Source: Cellulophaga sp. 20_2_10 (GTDB taxonomy: Bacteria; Bacteroidota; Bacteroidia; Flavobacteriales; Flavobacteriaceae). From it: DNA of 64,000 bases. Location of the stretch: assembly GCF_023476645.1 (NCBI RefSeq), contig NZ_JAMCOJ010000002.1:499929-563928 (forward strand), read 5' to 3'. Both the position numbers and the translations under genes were made by a program. Within the stretch, counting starts at the first letter, position 1. Every line of letters starts with the position of its first letter. Under the pieces are notes generated by a model. The model saw only the letters and a list, made by a program, of their open reading frames with translations. It had not been told where the DNA came from and ran no database searches. Below are positions 51,212-61,230 of this stretch, piece after piece.

Positions 51212-53668
51212 ATGCAGCATTTTATAAATGTAATTTTACCAATTCCTTTAGAGAAGTTATTTACGTATAGCATTACTAAAGCGGAAGCCAATTTTCTAAA
51301 AATAGGAATGCGGGTTGCTGTGCCATTTGGCAAATCTAAAATACATACTGCCTTAGTTGCAGAAATACACACTACCGCACCAATAGTATACGAGGCTAAA
51401 GAAATACATCAAATATTAGATGATGACCCTATAGTAACAGAACTACAAATTAAGCATTGGTCTTGGGTAGCGTCTTACTATATGTGTTCTATTGGTGAAG
51501 TTTTTAGAAGTGCCGTTCCTGGAGCTTTCTTATTAGAGAGTGAAACTTTAATTTTAAAAAATCCAGAGAGCATTGTACAAGAAGATGCTTTAACGGATGA
51601 AGAGTTTTTGGTGTTTGAAGCATTAGAACGCCAATCGATGTTAAAGGTGCAAGAAATTGCTGCTATAATAGATAAAAAGAACGTGCTTCCGATTCTTAAA
51701 CGTTTATTAGAAAAAAATGTAATTCTAACCAAAGAAGAGGTCTACCAGCAGTATAAACCTAAATTGGTACGCTATGTTAAGTTAGGAGAAAAGTATCAAT
51801 CAGAGGATGCTCTAGGTGCTCTATTAGACTCTTTGTCAAGAGCTCCTAAGCAAAGCAAAGTAATTTTATCTCTTTTTCAGTTACAAGGTAGAAATCAGAA
51901 AAAAATAACAGTTAAAGAATTAGAAGAAAAAAGTGAGTCTTCGGCATCAATAATAAAAACACTAATAGATAAAGAAATTTTAGAAGAGTTCTTTGTTAGA
52001 ACAGATAGGGTGGTTTTTGATGCCGCAAAAAAGCCTTCACTTTTAAAAGAATTAAACGAATATCAAGAGAAAGCTTTACAGGATATAGAGGCAAGTTTTG
52101 CAGAAAATAAAGTTACATTATTACATGGAGTAACTTCTTCTGGTAAAACAGAAGTATATGTAAAACTTATTGCAGATTGTTTAGCAAAAGGGGAGCAGGC
52201 TTTATATTTGTTGCCAGAAATTGCTTTAACAACACAGTTAATTGCTAGACTTCAGAATTATTTTGGACAACAGGTCGCAGTCTTTCATTCTAAATATACC
52301 GTACACGAAAGAGTAGAGGTTTGGAACAATGTTTTAACGAACAAATCTAAGGCTCAGATTGTAATAGGGGCAAGGTCTTCTTTATTTTTACCATTCTCTA
52401 ATCTAGGGTTAATTATTGTTGATGAAGAGCACGAGTCTTCTTTTAAACAATATGACCCCGCGCCAAGGTATCACGCAAGAGATAGCGCTATTGTTTTAGC
52501 AAACTTTAGTAGTTGTAATATTCTTTTGGGTTCTGCAACACCAAGTATAGAAAGTTTTTACAATGTAAAACAACAAAAGTATGGCTATGCACAGATAAAC
52601 AGAAGGTTTGGTGATGTTCTAATGCCAGAAGTTGAGCTTGTAGACATTAAAGAACTTACGCGTAAAAAACGTATGAAAGGTCATTTCTCCGAGCGCTTAT
52701 TGCAAGGTATAACTGCTGCTATTGAAGAAGGGGAACAGGTAATATTGTTTCAGAATAGGAGAGGTTTTGCGCCAATTGTAGAATGTACAACTTGTGGTCA
52801 TTCTCCACAATGTCCTAATTGCGATGTTAGTTTAACCTATCATCAATATAAAAAGCAAATGCGTTGCCATTACTGTAGTTACCATATGGCACTGCAGCAA
52901 AGTTGTTTGGCTTGTGGTATGGCAACTCTTAATACTAAAGGTTTTGGTACAGAACAAGTAGAGCAAGAATTGCAACAAATAATGCCTAAACTTAGAATTG
53001 GTCGTATGGATTTGGATACCACAAGAGGTAAGCATGCGTACGAGAAAATTATAACATCTTTTGAAAAACACGAGCTAGATGTTTTGGTAGGTACACAAAT
53101 GCTAACCAAAGGATTAGATTTTGGTAATGTTAGTTTAGTGGGGATAATGAATGCAGATAACCTTTTAAACTTTCCGGATTTTAGAGCGCACGAGCGTAGT
53201 TATCAATTACTGGCACAGGTGTCTGGTAGAGCAGGTAGAGCAAAAAAGAGAGGAAAAGTATTAATACAAACATACAATCCATACCATCAAATATTACAGC
53301 AAGTATCTGCTAACGATTATGAGGGCATGTACACAGATCAAATTAATGAGCGCAGAGAATTTAAGTATCCGCCATTAAATAGAATAATAAAAATTACATT
53401 TAAACACAGGGATTACGGCAAGGTGGAAGATGCTTCTGCTTGGTTTGCTAAGTCTTTACGTGTTTCCTTTGCTGATAATGTTTTAGGACCAGAATTTCCT
53501 TCTGTTTCGAGAATACGAAATCAGTATTTAAAAAATATAGTTCTAAAAATGAAAAAAGATCAACCTTTAGGTAAAACGAAGGCATATATTAGAAAAATTG
53601 AAAAATCTTTTGATAGTATAGGGCAGTTTAAAGGTGTGCGCGTTATTTACAATGTAGATTATATTTAG
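51212..53668 (+). CDS. priA: Primosomal replication helicase PriA
   Basis: 818 residues. The N-terminal 3'-DNA-binding domain begins I-N-V-I-L-P-I-P-L; the helicase core has G-V-T-S-S-G-K-T-E (Walker A) and D-E-E-H (Walker B). Eight Cys in C-T-T-C-G, C-P-N-C, C-H-Y-C and C-L-A-C form the zinc sites. It restarts stalled forks by loading the replicative helicase. Length is slightly above E. coli's 732, through the linker before Walker A. It ends at a terminator shared with the LytTR regulator. Confidence 0.97.
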   Translation: MQHFINVILPIPLEKLFTYSITKAEANFLKIGMRVAVPFGKSKIHTALVAEIHTTAPIVYEAKEIHQILDDDPIVTELQIKHWSWVASYYMCSIGEVFRSAVPGAFLLESETLILKNPESIVQEDALTDEEFLVFEALERQSMLKVQEIAAIIDKKNVLPILKRLLEKNVILTKEEVYQQYKPKLVRYVKLGEKYQSEDALGALLDSLSRAPKQSKVILSLFQLQGRNQKKITVKELEEKSESSASIIKTLIDKEILEEFFVRTDRVVFDAAKKPSLLKELNEYQEKALQDIEASFAENKVTLLHGVTSSGKTEVYVKLIADCLAKGEQALYLLPEIALTTQLIARLQNYFGQQVAVFHSKYTVHERVEVWNNVLTNKSKAQIVIGARSSLFLPFSNLGLIIVDEEHESSFKQYDPAPRYHARDSAIVLANFSSCNILLGSATPSIESFYNVKQQKYGYAQINRRFGDVLMPEVELVDIKELTRKKRMKGHFSERLLQGITAAIEEGEQVILFQNRRGFAPIVECTTCGHSPQCPNCDVSLTYHQYKKQMRCHYCSYHMALQQSCLACGMATLNTKGFGTEQVEQELQQIMPKLRIGRMDLDTTRGKHAYEKIITSFEKHELDVLVGTQMLTKGLDFGNVSLVGIMNADNLLNFPDFRAHERSYQLLAQVSGRAGRAKKRGKVLIQTYNPYHQILQQVSANDYEGMYTDQINERREFKYPPLNRIIKITFKHRDYGKVEDASAWFAKSLRVSFADNVLGPEFPSVSRIRNQYLKNIVLKMKKDQPLGKTKAYIRKIEKSFDSIGQFKGVRVIYNVDYI

Positions 53669-53680
53669 AAATAACCAATA

Positions 53681-53708
53681 AAAAAAGCCGACATAAGTCG
53701 GCTTTTTT
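53681..53708. terminator. Bidirectional terminator between priA and the LytTR gene
   Basis: A perfect 12 bp stem with loop ATAA, with A run on the left and T run on the right. Confidence 0.95.
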
Positions 53709-53727
53709 ATTAAGAGTATATAATTGT

Positions 53728-54420
53728 TTAGACGTTGCTTAGCGCTTCTGCAAGCTCGGTCTTTTTATTTCTACTTAAAGGTATTTGTCTCCCATCAACT
53801 TCAACATTTTTACTATTAAATTTTTCAACTTTTTCTAAGTTTACAATGTAAGATTTGTGAATTCTAAGAAATTTATCTTCTGGTAATTGCTTTTCAAAAG
53901 ATTTCATTGTTGATAAAATTACAATGTTAGCTTCATCAGTTACCAGTTTAATATAATCACCTAAGGCTTCTATCCACTTAATATCATTTAAAATAACCTT
54001 GCGTTTCTTAAGGTTACTTTTAACAAATATGTGCTCTTCGTCCTCAACTACTCTATGTAATTGCTCGTATTTAGCAACGGCTCTTTTTACAGAGGCGTCA
54101 AACCTACTCATTGTAATAGGTTTATGTAAATAATCTGTTACGTCGTAGTCAAAAGCCTTTAAAGCATAATCAGGTTTTCCTGTAATTAGTATTACTTGCG
54201 GAGGATTTTCTAGAGACTCTAGTAAATCAAAACCGTTAATTATTGGCATTTCAACATCTAAGAAAATAAGATCAATTTCGTTGTTCTTAAGTCCGTTTTT
54301 TGCTTCTATGGCGTTGCTGTACTCAGCTACCATAGCTAAGTTGGGATGATTGTTTACCAGCTTTGCAACGGCCATACGTTGCATAGAGGAGTCATCTACA
54401 ATTATACATCTTAGTTTCAT
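53728..54420 (-). CDS. LytTR-family response regulator
   Basis: 230 residues: receiver domain (D9-D10, phosphoacceptor Asp55 in F-L-D-V-E-M-P, Lys near 108) joined to a LytTR DNA-binding domain (F-V-K-S-N-L-K-K-R-K-V, I-K-W-I-E-A-L-G-D-Y, F-L-R-I-H-K-S-Y-I-V-N). The usual partner is a membrane 5TM/7TM histidine kinase, which is not adjacent here, so it is an orphan regulator. Targets unknown. It is divergent from the ribosomal protein operon. Confidence 0.95.
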   Translation of the reverse strand: MKLRCIIVDDSSMQRMAVAKLVNNHPNLAMVAEYSNAIEAKNGLKNNEIDLIFLDVEMPIINGFDLLESLENPPQVILITGKPDYALKAFDYDVTDYLHKPITMSRFDASVKRAVAKYEQLHRVVEDEEHIFVKSNLKKRKVILNDIKWIEALGDYIKLVTDEANIVILSTMKSFEKQLPEDKFLRIHKSYIVNLEKVEKFNSKNVEVDGRQIPLSRNKKTELAEALSNV

Positions 54421-54602
54421 AAATAAGTTGATTTGTGGGGTTAAATCTCGGCTAAAGTACTAAAAATGTCAGATGAATTGCAAGAAAAGATGTGAACATG
54501 CACTATTCTGTTGTGTAATTAGCATTAAACGAGTTATGATTTGGGTTTTGGGTTTGGTTTATTCATAGGTATTTAAAGTATAACGAAGTTTTTTCTATTT
54601 TC

Positions 54603-54633
54603 TTGTGAGAACAGAAAAAAATAAGTACTTTTG
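54603..54633 (+). promoter_or_regulatory. Promoter of the rpsF-rpsR-rplI operon
   Basis: TTG at 54603-54605, a 20-base spacer and TACTTTTG at 54626-54633; the predicted start near 54640 gives a leader of ~20 bases. It is one of the best matches to the Bacteroidota consensus in the window. The rest of the 239-base gap shows nothing else. Confidence 0.75.
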
Positions 54634-54659
54634 CGAACTGTAAAAAAAATATATATAAT

Positions 54660-54998
54660 ATGAATCATTACGAAACTGTTTTCATTTTGAATCCCGTTCT
54701 ATCTGATGTACAGATAGAGGAAACAGTTAAGAAATTTGAAGATTTCTTAATTAAAAAAGGTTCCAAAATGGTTGCCAAAGAAAATTGGGGACTTAAAAAG
54801 TTGGCCTATCCTATTCAACACAAGAAAAGTGGTTTTTACCATTTGTTTGAATTTTCTGCACCTGGCGATGTAATTAATGGCTATGAGCTAGAATTTAGAA
54901 GAGATGAACGTATTATGCGTTTCTTAACTGTAAAACTAGACAAGCATGCAATTTCTTGGGCAGAGAGAAGAAGAACAAAATTAAAAACTAAAGCTTAA
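54660..54998 (+). CDS. rpsF: 30S ribosomal protein S6
   Basis: 112 residues. It begins [10 protein letters not shown] and has the G-L-K-K-L-A-Y-P-I motif near residue 45, followed by G-F-Y-H-L-F-E-F. S6 binds S18 on the platform of the small subunit; the S18 gene follows five bases after the stop. Length and content are standard, without the poly-Glu tail of enterobacteria. First gene of a three-gene r-protein operon; no ssb or priB lies between, as is usual in this phylum. Confidence 0.98.
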   Translation: MNHYETVFILNPVLSDVQIEETVKKFEDFLIKKGSKMVAKENWGLKKLAYPIQHKKSGFYHLFEFSAPGDVINGYELEFRRDERIMRFLTVKLDKHAISWAERRRTKLKTKA

Positions 54999-55003
54999 GG
55001 ATT

Positions 55004-55300
55004 ATGTCAGCTATTGAACAACAAGCAAAAGGAAAAAAAGACGGAGAAATCAGGTATTTAACTCCGTTAAACATTGAAACTAACAAGCAGAAGAAATACT
55101 GTAGATTTAAAAAATCTGGTATCAAGTATGTAGATTACAAAGATCCAGACTTCTTAATCAAGTTAGTAAACGAGCAAGGTAAATTACTTCCAAGAAGACT
55201 TACTGGAACTTCATTGAAGTATCAAAGAAAAGTGGCTGTTGCTGTTAAAAGAGCACGTCATTTAGCATTAATGCCATATGTTGGCGATTTATTAAAATAA
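55004..55300 (+). CDS. rpsR: 30S ribosomal protein S18
   Basis: 98 residues. The core [22 protein letters not shown] and [10 protein letters not shown] are diagnostic. It has an extended N-terminus of ~20 residues relative to E. coli. It contains one Cys and no zinc motif. It lies between S6 and L9 genes with gaps of 5 and 12 bases. Confidence 0.98.
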   Translation: MSAIEQQAKGKKDGEIRYLTPLNIETNKQKKYCRFKKSGIKYVDYKDPDFLIKLVNEQGKLLPRRLTGTSLKYQRKVAVAVKRARHLALMPYVGDLLK

Positions 55301-55312
55301 AAAAAGCTAAAC

Positions 55313-55765
55313 ATGGAACTTATATTAAAACAAGACGTACAAAATTTAGGTTTTAAAGACGATCTAGTTGAAGTTAAAAACGGATACGGAAGAAACTTTC
55401 TTATACCTAAAGGTTTAGGTGCTCTTGCTACACCATCTGCAAAGAAGGTTTTAGCGGAAAACTTAAAGCAAAGAGCTCATAAAGAGAAGAAAATTGTTGA
55501 TGAGGCTACTAAAGTTTCTGATGCATTAAAACAATTAGAAATTAAAATACCTGCTAAAGTTGGTGTTGGTACTAAATTGTTTGGATCTATCTCTAATATA
55601 GATTTAGCTGCAGCTATTGAAAAAGCTGGTCAGTCAATTGACAAAAAATTCATTACTATTAAGGGTGGTGCTGTTAAAAGAACTGGGCCTTATGCTGCTC
55701 AGATTAGATTACACAGAGAGGTTGTTATTGAATTTCCTTTTGAAGTAGTAGCAGAATCTAAATAA
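55313..55765 (+). CDS. rplI: 50S ribosomal protein L9
   Basis: 150 residues. The N-domain (L-I-L-K-Q-D-V-Q-N-L-G, then G-Y-G-R-N-F-L-I-P-K-G) is connected by the long Lys/Glu helix to the C-terminal domain (K-L-F-G-S-I-S, F-I-T-I-K-G-G-A-V-K-R-T-G). It binds the L1 stalk base and stabilises spacing between ribosomes. Last gene of the operon, followed by a strong terminator. Confidence 0.98.
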   Translation: MELILKQDVQNLGFKDDLVEVKNGYGRNFLIPKGLGALATPSAKKVLAENLKQRAHKEKKIVDEATKVSDALKQLEIKIPAKVGVGTKLFGSISNIDLAAAIEKAGQSIDKKFITIKGGAVKRTGPYAAQIRLHREVVIEFPFEVVAESK

Positions 55766-55787
55766 ATAGTTAATATATTGTTAATAG

Positions 55788-55822
55788 AAAAAAGAGTTAT
55801 GCGCGCATAACTCTTTTTTTTT
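55788..55822 (+). terminator. Terminator of the ribosomal protein operon
   Basis: GAGTTATGC pairs with GCATAACTC around a very short GC centre; an A run precedes and nine T follow. Confidence 0.92.
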
Positions 55823-55863
55823 GTTCTAATTTTAGTGCATCTAAAAAACTAACATAGAACAAT

Positions 55864-58800
55864 ATGAAAAAGTATTTATTTTATTGCTTATCGTTTTTAC
55901 TTGTAAGCTATGCCGCCAGTGCACAGGTTACAACTTCTAACATCAAAGGTTTAATAGTAGACGACCAAGCAGTTCCTTTAATGGGGGCAAATGTTATTGC
56001 CATTCATACTCCTACAGGGACAAAGTATGGTGGTATTTCTAATGAGGAAGGCAGGTATAGCCTTTTAAATATGAGGGTAGGTGGTCCTTATACAATAACT
56101 GTAACTTATGTTGGTTTTGAAAGCCAAGGAAAGAATAATGTTTACCTAACTCTTGGTAAAACATTTAATTTTAATACTACTTTAGCAGAGTCTAGTCAAA
56201 TGCTAGACGAGATTATTTTGATACAAGACCAAAGTAGTACATTTGGTAGTGGCCGTACAGGAGCAGAAACAAGTGTTGGTCGTAGAGAACTTACTAGGCT
56301 GCCAACTATTTCTAGATCTGCGGCAGATTTTACAAGATTAGAACCAACGGCAAGTGGTAATTCTTTTGGAGGTCGTAACGATCAATTTAATAACTTTTCT
56401 TTAGATGGTGCAATTTTTAATAATCCCTTTGGATTAGATTCTCCAACTCCAGGTGGACAAACAGGTGCACAGCCAATTTCTTTAGACGCAATAGAACAAA
56501 TACAAGTAAGTACAGCTCCTTATGATGTTACTTTATCTGGTTTTACAGGGGCTTCTGTAAATGCAGTAACAAAAAGTGGTACTAATGAATTTCACGGTAC
56601 AGTTTATGGTTTTTATAGAAATGAAGACTTAACCGGTGGTAAAATAAAAGGTGAAGATGTAATAAAACCTAAATTATCTCAAAATCAATACGGTATTAGT
56701 ATTGGAGGACCAATCATTAAAAACAAACTATTCTTCTTTGCTAATTTTGAAAAAGATGAAAGAGAAGACTTGGGTACTAACGGATGGATTCCTAATACTG
56801 GATCTGGTGCAATAAACGAATCTAGAGTTTTAGAGAGCGATTTATTAAGTGTGCAATCTGCGTTAGCTGGTTTAGGGTATGATACTGGTCGTTATGAAGG
56901 TTTTACTTATGGATCTGAATCTACTAAAGGTATTTTTAAATTAGATTGGAATATAAATGATAATAATAGATTGGCTGTTATTTATAACTTTTTAAATGCG
57001 TCACAAGAAAAACCAGCGCATCCAACAGCAATAAATCAAAGAGGCCCTAATTTTACAACACTACAGTTTCAGAATTCTGGTTATGAAATTAATAACAACT
57101 TAAAATCTTTTCAGATCGAGTTGAATTCTACTTTATCAGAAACTATGACCAATAAATTGCAAGTTGGGTATTCTCATTTCGATGATTTTAGAAATTCACT
57201 TTCTTCTCCAATACCTGCAATTACAATACAAGATGGTAATGGTTCTAATTATATTATTACAGGTCATGAACCTTTTTCAATTAATAATACATTAGATCAA
57301 AAAGTATTTCAGTTTACAAATAATACAAATATCTTTAAAGGAGACCATACATACACTATTGGTTTCTCTTTTGAAAAGTTCGATTTTAAAAATTCTTTTA
57401 ATCTTGGTTCATACGGGTTTGCAGACAATAGAGGTTATGTAGGTGCATTTGGCTCTTTTCCAAGTTTAGCAAACTTTCAAACAGCAGTAGATAATGGCTT
57501 AATTGGTGATGCTATTTCTAATGCGCAAGCTACTCAAACTACAAATAATGCGAATGATACTTGGAGTTTGGCAGAAACATCAGTTGGTCAAATGGCATTT
57601 TATGTTCAGGATGAGTGGAATGCAACAGAAGATCTTAAATTAACTTATGGTGTTCGTTTTGATAAGCCTTTGTTTTTTGATACAGCAGATAAAATACGTG
57701 AAAACATAGCAAGAAAAGGAACTTATGTTCCTAGTATTCCTTACTTTAATCCAGAAACAGGAGAAGAAGTTCTTATAGATTCAGAAAAATTACCAAGTAA
57801 CCAATGGTTGGTTTCTCCTAGAGTTGGTTTTAACTGGGATGCTAAAGGAGATAATTCGCTACAGTTGCGTGGTGGTACTGGTCTATTTACTGGTAGATTA
57901 CCATTTGTTTGGTTAGGTAACCAAGTACAAGGTGTAGATGATTTCTTTTATCAAACAGTAGATCCTGACTTTAAGTTTCCACAGGTATGGCGAACTAACT
58001 TAGGTTTAGATAAAAGATTTGATAACGGAATTGTAGGTACTTTAGATGTTTCTTATACAAAAGACTTAAATGCTGCACATGTACAAAACTGGGGTTTAAG
58101 AGAGCCAACAGGTACTTTAGTTGGTCCTGGTGGAGATAGACCTGTTTATTTATCTGGTGATACAGGTAATAATGCATATGTATTTACAAATTCTGATAAG
58201 GGTAGAGTATTTAATGTTTCTTTAAAAGGACAAAAAACATTTGATAACGGTTTGTATGCAATGGCCGCTTATAGTTATTTAAATGCGCAAGATGTAAACT
58301 CTATTGAAGCGGAGATTACAGGTGATGCTTTTGATTTTAATCCTAACTTGGGTAATGCAAATGCAGATGTTTTAAGTCACTCTAAGTATGGAGATACGCA
58401 CCGTTTTATTGGAGTACTTTCTCAAAATTTTGAATACGGAAAAGGAAAATGGAATACAACTATTTCAACTTTCTTTGAATATGCTAAAGGTGGTAGATAT
58501 AACTATACATATGCAGGTGATATAAATGGTGATGGTTCTGGTCAGAATAATGATTTACTATATATACCAACTTCATCAGAACTTAGTCAAATGCAATTTT
58601 CAGGAGCAGGACAAGCTGAAGCTTTTGAAGCGTACATTCAACAAGATGATTATTTAAAGGATAATAGAGGTGAATTTATGGAGCGCTACGGAGCAGTTGC
58701 ACCTTGGAGAGGTCGTTGGGATCTTAAATTATTGCAAGATTATAAGTTTGCAAATAATAATAAAATTCAATTTAGTGTAGATGTTCTTAATGTAGGTAAC

Positions 58801-59019
58801 TTAATTAATTCAGATTGGGGAGTTGTTCGTCAGCCAAACAATACTAGTCCTGTTGGTGTTAGTTTCCCAGATGCTAATCCAGCTCCAGATGTGTACGAGG
58901 CAGATCGTACTCAGGAGCCAACGTATACTTTTGACCCTAGTCAGACTAAAACAAATGGTTTCGATTCTAGTTTATTGTCTAGATGGCAAGCACAATTTGG
59001 TTTACGTTATATTTTCTAG
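55864..59019 (+). CDS. Oar-like TonB-dependent outer-membrane receptor
   Basis: 1051 residues. Signal peptide (S-Y-A-A-S-A-Q), a carboxypeptidase-D-like regulatory domain at ~22-105 (I-K-G-L-I-V-D-D-Q-A-V-P-L-M-G-A-N), then a plug (I-S-L-D-A-I-E-Q-I-Q-V near residue 210, G-F-T-G-A-S-V-N-A-V-T-K-S-G-T-N) and a long beta barrel ending L-R-Y-I-F. The Oar form differs from SusC in plug detail, and no SusD gene is beside it. Oar proteins import peptides or other large substrates or support adhesion (Myxococcus Oar); the substrate here is unknown. It stands alone between two terminators, with a ~100-base leader. Confidence 0.93.
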   Translation: MKKYLFYCLSFLLVSYAASAQVTTSNIKGLIVDDQAVPLMGANVIAIHTPTGTKYGGISNEEGRYSLLNMRVGGPYTITVTYVGFESQGKNNVYLTLGKTFNFNTTLAESSQMLDEIILIQDQSSTFGSGRTGAETSVGRRELTRLPTISRSAADFTRLEPTASGNSFGGRNDQFNNFSLDGAIFNNPFGLDSPTPGGQTGAQPISLDAIEQIQVSTAPYDVTLSGFTGASVNAVTKSGTNEFHGTVYGFYRNEDLTGGKIKGEDVIKPKLSQNQYGISIGGPIIKNKLFFFANFEKDEREDLGTNGWIPNTGSGAINESRVLESDLLSVQSALAGLGYDTGRYEGFTYGSESTKGIFKLDWNINDNNRLAVIYNFLNASQEKPAHPTAINQRGPNFTTLQFQNSGYEINNNLKSFQIELNSTLSETMTNKLQVGYSHFDDFRNSLSSPIPAITIQDGNGSNYIITGHEPFSINNTLDQKVFQFTNNTNIFKGDHTYTIGFSFEKFDFKNSFNLGSYGFADNRGYVGAFGSFPSLANFQTAVDNGLIGDAISNAQATQTTNNANDTWSLAETSVGQMAFYVQDEWNATEDLKLTYGVRFDKPLFFDTADKIRENIARKGTYVPSIPYFNPETGEEVLIDSEKLPSNQWLVSPRVGFNWDAKGDNSLQLRGGTGLFTGRLPFVWLGNQVQGVDDFFYQTVDPDFKFPQVWRTNLGLDKRFDNGIVGTLDVSYTKDLNAAHVQNWGLREPTGTLVGPGGDRPVYLSGDTGNNAYVFTNSDKGRVFNVSLKGQKTFDNGLYAMAAYSYLNAQDVNSIEAEITGDAFDFNPNLGNANADVLSHSKYGDTHRFIGVLSQNFEYGKGKWNTTISTFFEYAKGGRYNYTYAGDINGDGSGQNNDLLYIPTSSELSQMQFSGAGQAEAFEAYIQQDDYLKDNRGEFMERYGAVAPWRGRWDLKLLQDYKFANNNKIQFSVDVLNVGNLINSDWGVVRQPNNTSPVGVSFPDANPAPDVYEADRTQEPTYTFDPSQTKTNGFDSSLLSRWQAQFGLRYIF

Positions 59020-59042
59020 AAAATAAAATAATTTTAATTATT

Positions 59043-59075
59043 AAAAGGCTATGCTTATGCATAGCCTTTTTTTAT
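59043..59075 (+). terminator. Terminator after the TonB receptor gene
   Basis: A perfect 12 bp stem (59043-59054 with 59059-59070, loop TTAT), A-rich left and T-rich right. It is only 10-15 bases before the next start codon, so the next gene must have its own promoter in or after it. Confidence 0.9.
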
Positions 59076-59080
59076 TTTTG
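59073..59080 (+). promoter_or_regulatory. -7 box directly before the DUF6495 start codon
   Basis: TATTTTTG at 59073-59080, with the ATG at 59085. The predicted start site would be within a few bases of the ATG, giving a leaderless or nearly leaderless mRNA. Confidence 0.45.
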
Positions 59081-59084
59081 CAAA

Positions 59085-59555
59085 ATGAAATATGCAAGAC
59101 TAACAAAACAACAACTAGAAGAGTTGCAACCAGAGTTTGTAAACTTTTTGGCATCGCAGACTATAACAGCAGAGGAGTGGAGTGCTTTAAAAAAAGAGAA
59201 ACCAGAAGTTGCAGAAGATGAGTTAGATGTTTTTAGTGATTTAATTTGGGAAGGTGTATTAGGTAGGGTAGAGTATCTAGAGAATATATCTGCACAACAA
59301 ATGCACTTGTTTCATTTAGAAGAGAAAGAAATGAAACTACTTTCTGTAAAAGTGATGAATCCAGATGTAGACTTAACAACAAGTATTGGTTTTTCTTGGT
59401 TTAAGAAAAACTGGCAATCAGATTTTGTGGAGTACCTATCAGCATCTAAGGTGTATACCGAAGATAGAAACTTAGATAAGTTTAATCTTATAAAACAAGG
59501 TGCTGCTATAACTAAGGGAGATTTGTACAAGTGGTTTGATAATATCATAAGTTAA
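59085..59555 (+). CDS. DUF6495 protein
   Basis: 156 residues beginning M-K-Y-A-R-L-T-K-Q-Q-L-E-E-L, with E-L-D-V-F-S-D-L-I-W-E-G-V-L near residue 46 and a K-Q-G-A-A-I-T-K-G-D-L-Y-K end. I recognise this from flavobacterial genomes as DUF6495, a small cytoplasmic protein without known function. An in-frame ATG at 58983 lies within the TonB receptor gene upstream of its terminator and is rejected; the 59085 start matches relatives. Confidence 0.85.
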   Translation: MKYARLTKQQLEELQPEFVNFLASQTITAEEWSALKKEKPEVAEDELDVFSDLIWEGVLGRVEYLENISAQQMHLFHLEEKEMKLLSVKVMNPDVDLTTSIGFSWFKKNWQSDFVEYLSASKVYTEDRNLDKFNLIKQGAAITKGDLYKWFDNIIS

Positions 59556-59594
59556 AACGATATTTACGCTTGACAATAACAGTTTAATTTAATA

Positions 59595-59631
59595 GCCTTT
59601 GTTAAAGGCATCAGGAATGTTTATCATTCTA
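59595..59631 (+). other. Two small hairpins in the hisS leader
   Basis: GCCTTT with AAAGGC (59595-59609, loop GTT) and GGAATG with CATTCT (59614-59630). They may be the weak end of the DUF6495 transcript or leader structure of hisS; neither has a T run. Confidence 0.35.
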
Positions 59632-59647
59632 CATATTTATAAAATTT

Positions 59648-61024
59648 ATGGCACAAAAACCATCAATACCAAAAGGAACAAGAGATTTTTCTCCGTCAGA
59701 AGTTGTAAAACGAAACTATATTTTTGATGTAGTAAAAAAGCATTTTCAAACATTTGGCTTTCAACCTATAGAAACACCTTCTTTTGAAAACTCACAAACC
59801 TTAATGGGTAAATATGGTGATGAGGGAGATCGACTTATTTTTAAAATTCTAAATTCAGGAGATTACTTAAGTAAAGTAAACGATGAAACATATACCCAAA
59901 AAAACTCAACTTCTTTAACGGCTAAAATTTCAGAAAAAGCATTGCGTTACGACCTTACTGTACCGTTTGCACGTTACGTAGTAATGCATCAGAACGAAAT
60001 TGATTTTCCTTTTAAAAGATATCAAATTCAACCCGTTTGGAGAGCAGACAGACCGCAAAAAGGTAGGTTTAGAGAATTTTTCCAGTGCGATGCAGATGTT
60101 GTTGGTTCGGATTCTTTATTGCAAGAAATAGAATTGGTGCAATTGTACGATGCCGTTTTTACAGATCTTAAACTTATAGGGACAACAATAAAATTAAATA
60201 ACCGTAAAATACTTGCAGGTATTGCAGAAGTTATAGGGGCAAAAGAGCGCTTAATAGATTTTACCGTTGCTTTAGATAAGTTAGATAAAATTGGAGTAGA
60301 TGGCATAACCAAAGAAATGCTAGAAAAAGGTATTTCTGAAGAAGCTATAGAAAAAGCAACACCTTTGTTTTCTTTGTCTGGTACAAATACAGAGCAGTTG
60401 CAAATTTTAGCAGAATTACTAAAAGATTCTAAAGAAGGTGCAAAAGGAGTAGAGGAGCTTACTTTTATTATTGATGCAGTTGAAAAGCTAGGATTGCAAT
60501 CTGCAAACTTAACTATAGATGTTACCTTGGCTCGTGGATTAAATTACTATACAGGGGCTATTTTTGAGGTTGGTGCACCAGCCGGAGTAAAAATGGGTTC
60601 TATTGGTGGTGGTGGCCGTTATGATGATTTAACCGGAATATTTGGGTTAAAAGATGTGAGTGGTGTTGGTATTTCTTTTGGTTTAGACCGTATTTACTTG
60701 GTCTTAGAAGAATTAAATCTTTTCCCAGAAGAAATAGACAAGTCTTTAGAGGTGCTTTGTGTAAATTTTGGAGATAAAGAGGCTTTTGCAGCATTGCAAC
60801 TGGTAACGGAATTACGTAAAAACGGAATTAAGGCAGATGTTTATCCTTCATCAGTAAAAATGCAAAAACAAATGAAATACGCTAATAAGCGTAATGTTCC
60901 TTATGTTGTTATAATAGGAGAACAGGAATTGGCAGATGGCAGCTTTGTTGTAAAGAATATGGAAAAAGGAGATCAGCAAACATATAAGTTATCTAAAGTA
61001 TCAGAATTTATAGCAGCGCTATAA
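59648..61024 (+). CDS. hisS: Histidyl-tRNA synthetase
   Basis: 458 residues, class II synthetase. Motif 1 region P-I-E-T-P-S-F-E-N, motif 2 [27 protein letters not shown], the histidine-specific [10 protein letters not shown] and G-G-G-G-R-Y-D-D-L, and motif 3 [10 protein letters not shown]-terminal anticodon-binding domain (L-E-V-L-C-V-N-F) follows. It charges tRNA-His. It is complete and standard in length, and ends at its own terminator. Confidence 0.98.
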   Translation: MAQKPSIPKGTRDFSPSEVVKRNYIFDVVKKHFQTFGFQPIETPSFENSQTLMGKYGDEGDRLIFKILNSGDYLSKVNDETYTQKNSTSLTAKISEKALRYDLTVPFARYVVMHQNEIDFPFKRYQIQPVWRADRPQKGRFREFFQCDADVVGSDSLLQEIELVQLYDAVFTDLKLIGTTIKLNNRKILAGIAEVIGAKERLIDFTVALDKLDKIGVDGITKEMLEKGISEEAIEKATPLFSLSGTNTEQLQILAELLKDSKEGAKGVEELTFIIDAVEKLGLQSANLTIDVTLARGLNYYTGAIFEVGAPAGVKMGSIGGGGRYDDLTGIFGLKDVSGVGISFGLDRIYLVLEELNLFPEEIDKSLEVLCVNFGDKEAFAALQLVTELRKNGIKADVYPSSVKMQKQMKYANKRNVPYVVIIGEQELADGSFVVKNMEKGDQQTYKLSKVSEFIAAL

Positions 61025-61047
61025 AGATTACAATAGATTCTAATTTT

Positions 61048-61086
61048 AAAACTGCTATTCAATTTATTTGGGTGGCAGTTTTTTTA
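61048..61086 (+). terminator. Terminator after hisS
   Basis: AAAACTGC pairs with GCAGTTTT (61048-61055 with 61075-61082) around a long loop, and T continues after it. The remaining ~145 bases to the NUDIX gene show nothing. Confidence 0.7.
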
Positions 61087-61230
61087 TGATAAACCTTTAT
61101 TTTAAACGTATAGTTTAGTAATGAGTTTGTGAATCTAGATTTTTTTGGTTCTTTTTTTTATCAAAAAAAATGAATAGAGATTTAGTATGCAGTAGGTTTT
61201 TTAATGAGGTGTTTTAGTGGTATGTAATGC

